Assembly: GCA_021804785.1 (NCBI GenBank)
Contig: JAJZGY010000003.1
Coordinates: forward strand, 1-57,165
Source of the DNA: Pseudomonadota bacterium
GTDB lineage: Bacteria > Pseudomonadota > Alphaproteobacteria > Micropepsales > Micropepsaceae
DNA: 57,165 nt
Direction of reading: 5' to 3'
The notes under the pieces were generated by a model. That model made no database searches. It was not told where the DNA came from and worked only from the letters and a program-made list of their open reading frames with translations. Positions within the stretch are counted from its first letter, which is position 1. The number at the start of each line of letters is the position of its first letter. This document shows positions 26,785 to 35,656 of this stretch, one piece after another. The translations under genes and the position numbers were made by a program.

Positions 26785-29469
26785 CTAACCTCCTGCTGCG
26801 GCCTTTTTGACTACGGTTTTGGTGCTGCGTTTGGCTCCCGCTGCCGTCTTGGCACGGGCCGTCTTCTTGGCCGCGGCCTTGTTCTTGGTGGTGGTTTTTT
26901 TGCCGGGATCCGGCTTTGTGCCGCGGGTGGTGGCAGGGGCAGGCGCTTTGGCGCGAGCTTTTTTGCGCGCGGGCGTACCTCCACTCTTGCCGGCTCGGGC
27001 ATCGATCAGCGCAACAGCATCGCTGAGTTCGAGACTTAGGGGATCACTCTGCTTGGGAATGGTGGCGTTAACGGAGCCGTCGGTCACATAAGGCCCAAAG
27101 CGACCGCGCATAAGCTTGATGAGAGCTCCGGATTGCGGGTGTGCGCCCAGTTCTTTCAACGGTTCAGGTCCGCGTCGTGAAGGCGCGCGGGCTTTCTTCT
27201 CGGCCAGCAAGGTCACGGCACGGTTGAGGCCCACGGTGAAGACATCTTCGGCGCTTTCGAGCGAGGCAAATTGACCGTCGTGAACCACATAGGGGCCGAA
27301 GCGGCCGAAATTGGCCTTGATCTCTTTGCCTGTCTCAGGATGAGCCCCGACCTCACGCGGGAGTGCGAGCAATTTCAGCGCGTAGTCGAGATCCACGTCG
27401 CTGGTATCCACACCCTTGGGAATGCCGGCACGTTTGGGTTTGTCGCCGTCACCGCGCTGGACAAAGGGACCAAAGCGCCCCACGCGCAAGGTGATGAGTT
27501 CGTCGGTTTGCGGGTCGGTACCCAGTTCCTTCGGTTGGCCGTCGCCGGCTTCCTCAGCACTTTGTCCTAGCTGACGGGTGTAGCGGCATTGCGGGTAATT
27601 GGAGCAACCAACAAAGGCGCCGAATTTGCCCAATTTGAGTGAAAGCTCGCCGGACGCGCAGGAGGGGCAGCGGCGCGGATCCTCTCCCGGTTTTGAAGCC
27701 GGAAAAATGTGCGGGCCTAAAATCTCGTTGAGGGCGTGAATGACGTCCGAAATCTTGAGATCCTTGGTTTCGGCGATGGCAGCGGAAAAGCCAGTCCAGA
27801 AATCACGAAGCAAGGCTTTCCAGCCCAGTGTGCCGGCGGAGACCTCGTCTAGCTTTTCCTCAAGATCTGCGGTGAAGCTGTATTCGACATAGTGGCCGAA
27901 GAAACTGCTCAGAAAGCTGGTGACAAGCCGCCCCTTGTCTTCCGGAATGAAGCGGTTCTTGTCCATGCGCACATAGGCACGTTCCCGCAGCGTGGAGAGG
28001 ATCGAGGCATAGGTTGAGGGGCGGCCAATGCCCAGCTCTTCCAGTTTGCGCACCAGACTGGCCTCGGAATATCGCGGTGGGGGTTCGGTAAAGTGCTGGG
28101 CCGGAAGAAGGCGTTCGATCTTTAGGCTCTCGCCCTCCTTGACGGGTGGAAGGCGGGAGCTGTCTTCATCGAGTTCATCGTCCTTGCCTTCCTGATAGAG
28201 CTTCAGGAAGCCATCAAACAGCGTCACCGAGCCACTTGCCCGCAGTAGGATCTTGCCATCCGCGCTGACGGCGTCGACGGTGGTACGTTCGAGTTCGGCC
28301 GACTCCATCTGACTGGCGACAGCCCGCTTCCAGATCAGTTCGTAGAGCTTGGCCTGGTCGGCATCGAGATGGCGGCGAACCTGTTCTGGCAGGCGGCCAA
28401 AACTCGTCGGGCGGATTGCCTCGTGAGCTTCCTGGGCATTCTTGGCTTTTGAGGTATAGACCCGCGGGGCCTTGGGCTGATAGCGCTCGCCATAGTTGCG
28501 GGCAATGAAGGTGCGGGCTTCGGCAATGGCTTCACCGGCCATCTGCACGCCGTCAGTCCGCATATAGGTGATGAGGCCGACGGTTTCGCCGTCCAAATCG
28601 ACACCCTCATAGAGAGCCTGAGCAATCTGCATCGTACGTTTGGCAGCAAACCCGAGCTTGCGTGAGGCTTCCATCTGCAAGGTGGAGGTGATGAATGGCG
28701 GTGCCGGATGGCGCTTCACGGGTTTGCGCTCAACACTGCCAACCGCAAAGCGCTGGGCGTTAATGGCGCTTACCGCCGCCTCGGCTTCCGCTTGCGAGCT
28801 GAGGCCAAGCCGCTCGAGCTTCTTGCCGTCCAGATGGGTGAGGTGGGCGGTGAAGGAACCGGCCGTTGCCAGCATTTCGGCGTCAACAGTCCAGTATTCC
28901 TGTGACCTGAATGCTTCGATTTCAGCTTCACGCTCACAGATCAGTCGCAATGCCACCGACTGCACGCGCCCTGCCGAACGGGCACCCGGCAGCTTGCGCC
29001 ACAGCACGGGCGACAGATTGAAGCCGACCAGGTAGTCGAGCGCCCTGCGGGCGAGATAGGCATCGACCAGTTCCTCGTTGATCTGCCGCGGGTGGGCAAT
29101 CGCCTCGAGGACGGCGGATTTGGTGATGGCGTTGAAGACGACGCGTTCGACTGGCTTGTCCTTCAACGCATGGCGAGATCTTAGGACCTCGAGCACATGC
29201 CAGGAAATGGCCTCGCCCTCGCGATCCGGGTCGGTGGCGAGGATAAGCTTGTCGGCAGACTTGACGGCGTCAGCGATGTCCTTGATCCGCTTCTGCGCCC
29301 GGCTGTCGACTTCCCAGCTCATGGCGAAGTCTTCGTCCGGTCGCACCGAGCCATCCTTGGCTGGCAAATCGCGGATATGCCCGAAGCTGGCCAGGACTTT
29401 GTATCCCGAACCCAGGTATTTGTTGATGGTCTTGGCCTTGGCCGGAGATTCGACGACGAGGAGGTTCAT
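26785..29469 (-). CDS. topA: DNA topoisomerase I with a Lys/Ala-rich C-terminal tail
   Basis: Type IA topoisomerase that relaxes negative supercoils. In 894 residues: the Toprim domain opens LLVVESPAKAKTINKYLG (3-20) and contains the acidic ATDPDREGE (78-86), with catalytic Tyr302 in LITYMRTDG. One zinc-ribbon CPSCASGE...CSNYPQC follows near 590, then several Topo C-terminal repeats (RFGPFV, RFGPYV). The last about 75 residues are a low-complexity tail rich in Lys, Ala, Thr and Arg, similar to histone H1, which probably binds DNA non-specifically. Starts at ATG 29469 with a poor ribosome site. First gene of the operon with rnr. Confidence 0.96.
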   Translation of the reverse strand: MNLLVVESPAKAKTINKYLGSGYKVLASFGHIRDLPAKDGSVRPDEDFAMSWEVDSRAQKRIKDIADAVKSADKLILATDPDREGEAISWHVLEVLRSRHALKDKPVERVVFNAITKSAVLEAIAHPRQINEELVDAYLARRALDYLVGFNLSPVLWRKLPGARSAGRVQSVALRLICEREAEIEAFRSQEYWTVDAEMLATAGSFTAHLTHLDGKKLERLGLSSQAEAEAAVSAINAQRFAVGSVERKPVKRHPAPPFITSTLQMEASRKLGFAAKRTMQIAQALYEGVDLDGETVGLITYMRTDGVQMAGEAIAEARTFIARNYGERYQPKAPRVYTSKAKNAQEAHEAIRPTSFGRLPEQVRRHLDADQAKLYELIWKRAVASQMESAELERTTVDAVSADGKILLRASGSVTLFDGFLKLYQEGKDDELDEDSSRLPPVKEGESLKIERLLPAQHFTEPPPRYSEASLVRKLEELGIGRPSTYASILSTLRERAYVRMDKNRFIPEDKGRLVTSFLSSFFGHYVEYSFTADLEEKLDEVSAGTLGWKALLRDFWTGFSAAIAETKDLKISDVIHALNEILGPHIFPASKPGEDPRRCPSCASGELSLKLGKFGAFVGCSNYPQCRYTRQLGQSAEEAGDGQPKELGTDPQTDELITLRVGRFGPFVQRGDGDKPKRAGIPKGVDTSDVDLDYALKLLALPREVGAHPETGKEIKANFGRFGPYVVHDGQFASLESAEDVFTVGLNRAVTLLAEKKARAPSRRGPEPLKELGAHPQSGALIKLMRGRFGPYVTDGSVNATIPKQSDPLSLELSDAVALIDARAGKSGGTPARKKARAKAPAPATTRGTKPDPGKKTTTKNKAAAKKTARAKTAAGAKRSTKTVVKKAAAGG

Positions 29470-29890
29470 ACGTGATCAGTGACAGGTCCAGCCAGCCGGT
29501 TAGGCAGGCAGGAGGGTGGTTTGGGGAGCGGGACACTGTGCGAAGCGGCAGAGGGGTGTCAACGGCCAGTGCGCGAGATCCCTATACCATGAGTAGAAGA
29601 ATTTCGCACTCTTACTATAAATACAACTTAAAGTAGTAAATTCTCGACCGATCCCAAGGCTGTTCCTGAGAGTGAAAATCCGCCGCGCCACCTCTTTTCC
29701 GGCCCTGGGTCGATGCGGCCAGCGCGTTCTATGGGCCCTGCGTCAGGGCGTCACAGATGATGCCTCGGGAGGGTGAGCGGACACGGCGTGGTGTGTAACC
29801 CCAGCTGCCATGTGCAGGACGATTGCGGCCGCTCTGCCTTTTTGCCATTGTCCGGAGCAATGCGGTGCACACCCGATTTGGAGGCAGACG
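29470..29890. other. 421-bp divergent spacer with an AT-rich island
   Basis: Between topA (minus) and a small membrane gene (plus). About 29587-29645 is strongly AT-rich against the roughly 60 % GC surroundings and includes TATAGT and TATAGG on the minus strand, while a perfect TTGACA (minus strand, 29557-29562) lacks a matching -10. The topA promoter is presumably here. In many alphaproteobacteria dprA occupies this place; no remnant of it is visible. Confidence 0.5.
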
Positions 29891-30007
29891 ATGACGACCG
29901 GCACTGAAGCCTATCTTGTGATGGTGGTACTGGGCTTTGTGAGCTTCATGGGCGTGCTGCTTTACGCCTCTTTCAAATCGCCCGGAAAAAGCGGCGACGA
30001 TCGCTAG
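29891..30007 (+). CDS. Single-pass membrane microprotein
   Basis: A 38-residue protein beginning MTTGTEAYLVMVVLGFVSF: a short polar N-terminus, one hydrophobic helix (about 8-28), then a charged tail KSPGKSGDDR. GGAGG lies 7 bp upstream of the ATG, giving good support for translation. The pattern resembles small subunits of respiratory or transport complexes, but no family is recognised. Its stop overlaps the plsY 3' end by 4 bp on the opposite strand. It is the only plus-strand gene in the 21.8-34.8 kb minus-strand block apart from the TMEM175-like gene. Confidence 0.6.
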   Translation: MTTGTEAYLVMVVLGFVSFMGVLLYASFKSPGKSGDDR

Positions 30008-30624
30008 GTTTTGTGTCCACCGATGCGTGGCTCCGTGCCGCGCAGCAGCCGTGCAATGTTGCCGCGGTGCATGAACCAGATCAGCATCGCTACGGCCACG
30101 GCGAATCCGGCGTCCGGGTTCCGGCCAAAGACAAGCATGTAGGCAGGTGTCAGCGCCGTGGCGACGAGTCCTGAAAGCGATGAAATGCGTATGGCGAACG
30201 CGATTGCCAGCCAGGTTGCTGCGGCCATAAGACCAACCGGCCAGAACAGGGCGAACATGACCCCAAAAAAGGTCGAGATCCCCTTTCCGCCCTTAAAGCC
30301 GAGCCACAGCGGGAATATGTGACCGAGGAGCGCGGCAAATCCGGCCACGAGTTCAGCCAGGTGCCCCCATCCTGCCCGCATGACCAATACCGCCGCAGCA
30401 CCCTTCAGGGCATCGCAGAGAAAGGTTGCGGCGGCCGCCCACTTCTTGCCGGTGCGAAGAACATTGGTGGCGCCAATATTACCCGAACCGATGTTGCGTA
30501 CATCCCCGGCGCCCGCCAGGCGCGCGAACAGCAGGCCGAAGGGTATCGAGCCCAAAGCGTAGCCGATGGCTACCGCCGCGACGAGTCCTGGCACAGGGTG
30601 TAAGAAAAAGCCTGCGATCGCCAT
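30004..30624 (-). CDS. plsY: Glycerol-3-phosphate acyltransferase PlsY
   Basis: Integral membrane enzyme that acylates glycerol 3-phosphate at position 1 using acyl-phosphate made by PlsX, the first step of phospholipid synthesis in most bacteria. The 206-residue protein has about five to seven hydrophobic segments and the three conserved cytosolic motifs: GSIPFG and SGNIGATNVLR (about 47-57), and GFKGGKG. The ATG at 30624 overlaps the upstream stop in TGATG; a TTG one codon earlier is less likely. Lies downstream of pyrB and the dihydroorotase-like gene in one transcription unit. Confidence 0.95.
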   Translation of the reverse strand: MAIAGFFLHPVPGLVAAVAIGYALGSIPFGLLFARLAGAGDVRNIGSGNIGATNVLRTGKKWAAAATFLCDALKGAAAVLVMRAGWGHLAELVAGFAALLGHIFPLWLGFKGGKGISTFFGVMFALFWPVGLMAAATWLAIAFAIRISSLSGLVATALTPAYMLVFGRNPDAGFAVAVAMLIWFMHRGNIARLLRGTEPRIGGHKT

Positions 30625-31922
30625 CAATCCGCTCTCCTGCGGTCAAAGACCTTATTCCCGTTGACGAAAGTCATCTCCGCCAAGCCCTGCAGGCGCCGCC
30701 CATCAAACGGGGTGTTGCGTGCGCGCGAGCGCAGCTGATGTGAGTCGACGACCCAAGGCCGATCGGGATCGAGTAGGACGAGATCGGCGGGCGCGCCGCG
30801 GGCGAGCCGGCCTCCACCCAGACCGAGCAGCTTTGCCGGTGCGGACGTAACAGTGTGAAGCGCCCGTGGAAGGCTCATCTGTCCATCGTGATAAAGCGCC
30901 AGCACAGCGGGCAGCAGGGTTTCAAGGCCAACACCACCAAAGGCTGCCTGGCCGAAGGGCAGGCGCTTGGTATCGGCAGCTTGAGGGTCGTGGCTGGAAA
31001 CAACGACATCAATGATGCCCTGCGCTACGCCTTCAACCATAGCCGCCCGGTCCGCTTCGCTGCGCAAGGGCGGCTTGACTTTGCGGAATGTCTGATAGGC
31101 ACCGATGTCGAGTTCATTGAGCGCCAGATGATGGGCCGAGACCCCGCAGGTGATGGGAAGTCCGCGGCTCTTGGCATTGGCGACCGCCTCGAGTGAGGCG
31201 CGGGTCGAGATCTGACCAAAATGATAACGAACGCCTGTGAGCTCAACGAGGCGGATGTCGCGCTCGACAATCATGGTTTCCGCCATGGCCGGAGCGGCCG
31301 GAAGTCCGAGGCGGGTGGCAAATTCGCCTTCGGTTACCGCTGCGCCGAAGGAAAGGTCGGGATCTTCGGCATGACCGATGACCAGCACGTCAAAATTCGC
31401 AGCATAGGCGAGCGCACGACGCAGGACCCGGGTATTGGCAATCGTGGTATCGGCATCGGTAAAGGCGAGAGCCCCGGCTTCACGCAACAGGCCGATTTCA
31501 GTCATGGTCTCGCCGGCCAGATGACGGGTCAGTGCCGCAGTCGGCATCACCCGCACACAGGCCGTTGCTGCCGCCCGTCTTTTCAAAAAATCTACCAGGG
31601 AGGGCTCGTCGATCACCGGCTGGGTCTTCGGCATCACCACAATCGTGGTCACACCGCCGGCGGCGGCCGCATCACTTGCCGACTGCAGGGTTTCGCGGTG
31701 CTCGCTGCCGGGCTCGCCGGTAAACACGCGCATGTCGATCAGTCCGGGCGCCAGAGCCTTCCCGCCGCAATCGATCTGATCGCAGCTTTCCAACTGCGCC
31801 GAGGCAAAGGCCGGCCCGAAATCCGCGATCTGCCCGTCAGCGACCAGCAGCCCTCCGTGCGTGTCATACCCGCTTTCCGGATCGATCAGTCGGGCATTGG
31901 TGAAAACGATGCGGGCGCTCAT
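30624..31922 (-). CDS. pyrX: Dihydroorotase-like protein, likely inactive (PyrC'/PyrX type)
   Basis: An amidohydrolase-fold protein of 432 residues aligning with type I dihydroorotases, but missing catalytic residues. The metal-binding HxH is replaced by Arg65 and Phe67 ([10 protein letters not shown]), a further metal His becomes Gln237 (FGQIST), and the catalytic Asp becomes Ser310 (VVSSHDPQ). His184 (GHAED) and His264-265 (AHHLALNE) remain. Such defective homologues (PyrC' or PyrX) in Pseudomonas are needed for assembly of the aspartate carbamoyltransferase encoded next door. Overlaps pyrB (ATGA at 31919-31922). An active pyrC must lie elsewhere. Confidence 0.9.
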   Translation of the reverse strand: MSARIVFTNARLIDPESGYDTHGGLLVADGQIADFGPAFASAQLESCDQIDCGGKALAPGLIDMRVFTGEPGSEHRETLQSASDAAAAGGVTTIVVMPKTQPVIDEPSLVDFLKRRAAATACVRVMPTAALTRHLAGETMTEIGLLREAGALAFTDADTTIANTRVLRRALAYAANFDVLVIGHAEDPDLSFGAAVTEGEFATRLGLPAAPAMAETMIVERDIRLVELTGVRYHFGQISTRASLEAVANAKSRGLPITCGVSAHHLALNELDIGAYQTFRKVKPPLRSEADRAAMVEGVAQGIIDVVVSSHDPQAADTKRLPFGQAAFGGVGLETLLPAVLALYHDGQMSLPRALHTVTSAPAKLLGLGGGRLARGAPADLVLLDPDRPWVVDSHQLRSRARNTPFDGRRLQGLAEMTFVNGNKVFDRRRAD

Positions 31923-32881
31923 GCTGCATTACCCCGGTATCGTTTCAGGCCATTGGCGAGTGCATCGAGCACCGCCATGCGTATGGCGACCCCCATTTCA
32001 ACCTGTTCCTGGATGAGACTGACTGCGACATCGTCAGCTATGTCCGAGTCGATCTCCACGCCGCGGTTCATGGGCCCGGGATGCATCACGAGCGCGCCGG
32101 GTTTGGCGTAACCGAGCTTTTGGCGATCCAGACCGAAAAAGCGGAAATACTCTCGGGTCGATGGCACGAATGCGCCTTCCATACGCTCCAATTGTAACCG
32201 CAGCATCATCACGATGTCCGCGCCAGCAAGCCCCTCGCGCATGTCCGAACAAATCTCGATGCCAAAACGTTCCGCATCTGCGGGCAACAATGTGCGCGGC
32301 GCAATGATGCGAACGCGGGCGCCGAGTTTTGACAGCAAGTGGATATTGGACCGGGCAACGCGGCTGTGCAGTACATCTCCGCAAATTGCAACGACAAGTC
32401 CTTCAAACCCTCCACAGTGTCGACGGATGGTGAGGGCGTCGAGCAAAGCCTGGGTGGGATGCTCATGGGCGCCGTCACCGGCATTGACAACACAGCAGTC
32501 AAGTTTGTGGGAAAGCAGTTCGGCGGCACCTGAATCCTGATGACGTACGATCAGGATATCGGGCTGCATGGCATTGAGCGTGGTTGCGGTGTCGAGGAGA
32601 GTTTCACCTTTACTGACCGATGAGGTTCGCACCGCCATGTTGAGTACGTCCGCACCCAGGCGCTTGCCGGCCAGTTCAAAGGAACTCTGTGTGCGCGTTG
32701 ATGCCTCGAAAAAAAGATTGATGAGCGTCAATCCTTTAAGCACCGCACCTTTCTTGTCGGTGGAGCGGTTGAGGGCGACATAGCCCTCAGCACAATCAAG
32801 CAGAGCTTCGATTTCGGCAACCGAAAGCTGCTCGGCGCCAAGCAAGTGGCGGGATGACAGGGAAGGGCGTTCTGCGTTCAT
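31919..32881 (-). CDS. pyrB: Aspartate carbamoyltransferase catalytic subunit
   Basis: Condenses carbamoyl phosphate and aspartate to carbamoyl-aspartate, the committed step of pyrimidine synthesis. The 320-residue protein has the carbamoyl-phosphate loop [11 protein letters not shown], the HPTQALLDA segment and the aspartate-binding MHPGPMNRG near the C-terminus. It lacks any regulatory partner gene here (no pyrI). It overlaps the downstream pyrX gene, matching the PyrB-PyrX dodecamer organisation known from Pseudomonas and related ATCases. A 43-bp gap separates it from the AEC transporter upstream. Confidence 0.96.
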   Translation of the reverse strand: MNAERPSLSSRHLLGAEQLSVAEIEALLDCAEGYVALNRSTDKKGAVLKGLTLINLFFEASTRTQSSFELAGKRLGADVLNMAVRTSSVSKGETLLDTATTLNAMQPDILIVRHQDSGAAELLSHKLDCCVVNAGDGAHEHPTQALLDALTIRRHCGGFEGLVVAICGDVLHSRVARSNIHLLSKLGARVRIIAPRTLLPADAERFGIEICSDMREGLAGADIVMMLRLQLERMEGAFVPSTREYFRFFGLDRQKLGYAKPGALVMHPGPMNRGVEIDSDIADDVAVSLIQEQVEMGVAIRMAVLDALANGLKRYRGNAA

Positions 32882-32924
32882 CTGTGCATCGGCTTATAGG
32901 CGGCCTCCGGAGGCTGGGCAAGCG

Positions 32925-33836
32925 TCAGCCCAGAAGCCAGATGGCGAGGGGCATGGTGAACAGCGCGGCGACCGTCATGACACTGATCAGATTGGCCATC
33001 AGTACCGAATCGCCGCCGAGCTGGCGTGTCAGGATATAGGCATTAGTGGCGGTGGGGACAGCCCCGGCAACGACGGCCACGGTGCGGGCTGGACCCTGCA
33101 CATTATATAATACGCAGAAGCTGGCCATCAGTACAGGCATCACAAGGAGCTTGAGTGTGCCGACGAGGAGGAGCAGAGCGGGGCGGGCGCGCAGGTGTGA
33201 GAAGCTGAGGGCGGCGCCGACGGTGAACAGTCCGAGGACGAGGGCGGTGCGACCCAGCAAGGTTAGTGTCGTACCGATGACCGAAGGCACGGGTAGGCCC
33301 GCGAGCTGCCACAGCGCGCCGGCAAGGCAGGCAAGGATCAGGGGATTGCGCGCCATCGCCTTGATGGCAAGGCTGAAGCTGCGGTCGGCGCCGGCGTGCC
33401 GGGACAGCACATAGACCGAAAGTGTGTTGACGACCGGTATGATCGCGACGAAGGCGACGGCGGCAAGTGTGATGCCGGTGCGGCCATAAAGCTGCTTGAG
33501 CAGAACGATGGCGACAAAGCTGTTCCACCTGATCGCGCCGAGATAGGCGCTCGAATAAGCCTGGCCATCAAGACGTATGAAGCGGGGCACAAGCGCAAGA
33601 ATGCACGCCATGACGGCGATCGCACTCAAAAGCGCCGCCGCCAGTGGCCAGACATGGAAGCCACGAAAATCTGCCTGTGCCAGAGACTGAAACAGGAATG
33701 CCGGAAAAAACACGTAATAGGTGGAGCGCTCCATGCCCCGCCACGTCGCCTCTGGCAGAAACTTGGTGCGATGTAGAACTGCGGCGATGGCTATCAGAAA
33801 AACCACCGGCGTCAGGGCCGTAAGGACTGCGCTCAT
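32925..33836 (-). CDS. AEC family transporter
   Basis: A 303-residue inner-membrane protein of the auxin efflux carrier/malonate transporter family (bile/arsenite/riboflavin transporter clan), with about ten hydrophobic helices. The first helices (VFLIAIAAVLHR and YYVFFPAFLFQSLAQADF), the SFVAIVLLKQLYG segment and PTATNAYILTRQLGG near the end are characteristic. It overlaps ruvX (ATGA at 33833-33836), so the two are co-translated. Transported compound unknown. Confidence 0.88.
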   Translation of the reverse strand: MSAVLTALTPVVFLIAIAAVLHRTKFLPEATWRGMERSTYYVFFPAFLFQSLAQADFRGFHVWPLAAALLSAIAVMACILALVPRFIRLDGQAYSSAYLGAIRWNSFVAIVLLKQLYGRTGITLAAVAFVAIIPVVNTLSVYVLSRHAGADRSFSLAIKAMARNPLILACLAGALWQLAGLPVPSVIGTTLTLLGRTALVLGLFTVGAALSFSHLRARPALLLLVGTLKLLVMPVLMASFCVLYNVQGPARTVAVVAGAVPTATNAYILTRQLGGDSVLMANLISVMTVAALFTMPLAIWLLG

Positions 33837-34300
33837 GGGGTGTGGCGCATGGCGTCCAGCGCTCCTTGCAGAATGTATGCGGCCGCCATTTTGTCTACGA
33901 CCTCCCGGCGGCGCTGGCGGCTTGTATCCGCCGCAATCAGCGTTCGTGTCACCGCGGCGGTTGACAGGCGCTCGTCCCAGAGCAGAAGCGGCAAGGGACA
34001 GCGCGCGGCAAAATTGCGCGCAAAGGCACGAGCCGCCTGCGCCGCCGGCCCGCTCGATCCGTCCATATTGAGGGGCAGGCCTATGACCACTCCACCCACC
34101 TCTTCGCGCGCAATCAGCTGTTCGATCTCCGCCGCGTTGGTGGAAAATTTGCTCCGCTTGAGGTTGGTACGGGCGGAGGCTATCAGGCGCAGATTGTCGG
34201 AGAGGGCAAGGCCAATGGTCTTTTCACCCAGATCCAGTCCGATGAGGCGGGCAATTTGGGGAAGGGCGGATTTGAACTCCGCAACAGTACTGAAAATCAT
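33833..34300 (-). CDS. ruvX: Holliday junction resolvase-like protein RuvX (YqgF)
   Basis: RNase H-fold protein implicated in 16S rRNA 5'-end maturation and possibly in recombination. The 155-residue protein has GLDLGEKTIGLALSD with the first catalytic Asp, VIGLPLNMDGSSGPAA, and LLWDERLSTAAVTR with the conserved Glu. The ATG at 34300 gives normal family length; a GTG twelve codons upstream has no ribosome site. In many alphaproteobacteria ruvX neighbours gatCAB and pyrB, as here. Essential in several bacteria. Confidence 0.93.
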   Translation of the reverse strand: MIFSTVAEFKSALPQIARLIGLDLGEKTIGLALSDNLRLIASARTNLKRSKFSTNAAEIEQLIAREEVGGVVIGLPLNMDGSSGPAAQAARAFARNFAARCPLPLLLWDERLSTAAVTRTLIAADTSRQRRREVVDKMAAAYILQGALDAMRHTP

Positions 34301-34425
34301 CGCTTGCGGACCGCGTGCGCCAGAAAGCCCACCCACGCTATGCCACAGCTGGACCTAAAGACCAAATGCAAGATGGGGTGATGGAAGCAGGTTACAGGTG
34401 GCGCTGCAGACAACACCGTGCGGGC

Positions 34426-34800
34426 TTAGTTACGGGTAGCGATCTCAATACGGTTGCCGGCAGGATCGCGCAGGAAAAAGCGCGTCAAGCCCTCGGTACG
34501 ACTCTCTTCCTCGATGACAAGACCGGCCAGCTGCGCGGCGTGTCTGGCTGCTGCGAGGTCCTCCGTCAGAAGACAGACATGGCGCTTGGACTTGGGCAAG
34601 GGGCCGGTGTCTGGATCCAGACCAATATGCAGCTGGAGCGTACCGACCTGGAACCAGGCACCGCCCCGTGCCTGCAGTTCGGCAGGCTTGGAAACAGGGG
34701 TCAGTCCTAGGATGTCGCGGTAGAATGCGATTGTCTCTCTTTCCACCGCACGCGGCGCTGCAATCTGCACATGGTCGATGCCGGTGATAGCAAATCCCAT
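34426..34800 (-). CDS. VOC superfamily (glyoxalase/bleomycin-resistance-like) protein
   Basis: A 124-residue vicinal-oxygen-chelate fold protein with two beta-alpha-beta-beta-beta repeats. ITGIDHVQIAAP opens the first repeat with the usual metal-binding His; LHIG and KRHVCL provide further His, and NRIEIA near the end supplies the conserved Glu. FYRDILGLTPV is the typical FYxxxLG stretch. GAGG lies 8 bp before the ATG at 34800. Substrate unknown: glyoxalase, dioxygenase and resistance functions all exist in this fold. Confidence 0.88.
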   Translation of the reverse strand: MGFAITGIDHVQIAAPRAVERETIAFYRDILGLTPVSKPAELQARGGAWFQVGTLQLHIGLDPDTGPLPKSKRHVCLLTEDLAAARHAAQLAGLVIEEESRTEGLTRFFLRDPAGNRIEIATRN

Positions 34801-34830
34801 AGTCACCTCTTAGGATCCTACGCCCATCGC

Positions 34831-34860
34831 TTGCCAGCCCGCCCCATTGGTTGGTAGCAA
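34831..34860 (+). promoter_or_regulatory. Predicted promoter of the gat operon
   Basis: TTGCCA (34831-34836) and TAGCAA (34855-34860) are 18 bp apart and end 29 bp before the gatC ATG. Hexamer match only. Confidence 0.4.
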
Positions 34861-34889
34861 GAGCCGCATCCTAGCACAGAGACTGCCCC

Positions 34890-35177
34890 ATGTCCGTCGA
34901 TCGAAAGACCGTGTTGCGCGTCGCCCGGCTCGCCCGGATCGCCCTTGAGGAGAATCGGATCGACCCCATGGTGATGGAACTCAACACGATCCTGGGGTGG
35001 GTCGAACAACTCCAGGAGGTGGATGTTTCCGAGATCGCGCCGCTCACCTCGGTCGTCGCCCAGCGCCTGAAGATGCGGGAAGACGAGGTCACGGCAGGCG
35101 GTGATGCTGCAGCTATAACCGCCAACGCCCCGCTCGTAGAGGATCACTTCTATGTGGTTCCAAAGGTAGTTGAATAA
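34890..35177 (+). CDS. gatC: Asp-tRNA(Asn)/Glu-tRNA(Gln) amidotransferase subunit C
   Basis: Small 95-residue subunit that wraps around GatA and stabilises the GatCAB complex, which converts misacylated Glu-tRNA(Gln) or Asp-tRNA(Asn) to the correct amides. MSVDRKTVLRVARLARIAL and the NTILGWVEQLQEVD stretch are diagnostic. Its stop lies 2 bp before the start of an acetyltransferase gene that separates it from gatA. Confidence 0.95.
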   Translation: MSVDRKTVLRVARLARIALEENRIDPMVMELNTILGWVEQLQEVDVSEIAPLTSVVAQRLKMREDEVTAGGDAAAITANAPLVEDHFYVVPKVVE

Positions 35178-35179
35178 CT

Positions 35180-35656
35180 ATGGGCGAGGAGACGATCGCC
35201 GTTGAAAGCCCGTTGTCGGATGAAGTTCGGGGTCTGATCCGCGCCCTGAATGATGTGCTTTTGGCGCTGACCCCACCGGAGCATTGCTACCATATGACTG
35301 CCGAGGAAATGGCGCAGTCCCATACCTCAGTCTTTGTGGCGCGCATTGCGGGCCGGGCAGTCGCTATAGGGGCTCTGCGCCGTCATGGGCTGGTTGGCGA
35401 GGTCAAGCGCATGTACACCCAGCCCTCCTGTCAGGGACGTGGTATTGGGGGGCGCATTCTTATGCAGATAGAGACCCTCGCCCGGCGGGAAGGATTGCGC
35501 CGACTGGTACTGGAAACCGGGGATAGGCATCCGGCGGCATGGCGGGTTTACGAACGTGCGGGTTTTAGCCGCTGCCCGCCCGTACTTGATTATCCAGCCT
35601 CATCTTGGTCCGTTTTTTATGAAAAGGGGCTCGCTCGCGAGCCGATTGCAACATGA
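35180..35656 (+). CDS. GNAT family N-acetyltransferase inserted between gatC and gatA
   Basis: A 158-residue acetyltransferase of the GNAT fold. [20 protein letters not shown] forms the central strands, and the acetyl-CoA pyrophosphate loop is [13 protein letters not shown] (near 90-102), followed by the [13 protein letters not shown] helix (near 122). It starts 2 bp after gatC and overlaps the gatA ATG (ATGA at 35653-35656), so it is translated as part of the gat operon. Substrate unknown; candidates include the amidotransferase itself, a tRNA-linked compound, or an unrelated amine. Confidence 0.92.
   Translation: MGEETIAVESPLSDEVRGLIRALNDVLLALTPPEHCYHMTAEEMAQSHTSVFVARIAGRAVAIGALRRHGLVGEVKRMYTQPSCQGRGIGGRILMQIETLARREGLRRLVLETGDRHPAAWRVYERAGFSRCPPVLDYPASSWSVFYEKGLAREPIAT

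Noticed and set aside
26785-27010. Frameshifted or contaminating tail on topA
   Set aside because: The frame is continuous, the Lys/Ala-rich tail is a known feature of alphaproteobacterial TopA, and the downstream rnr ribosome site sits exactly in its last codons.
29534-29562. topA promoter built on the TTGACA at 29557-29562
   Set aside because: No acceptable -10 lies at 16-18 bp; only the -35 matches.
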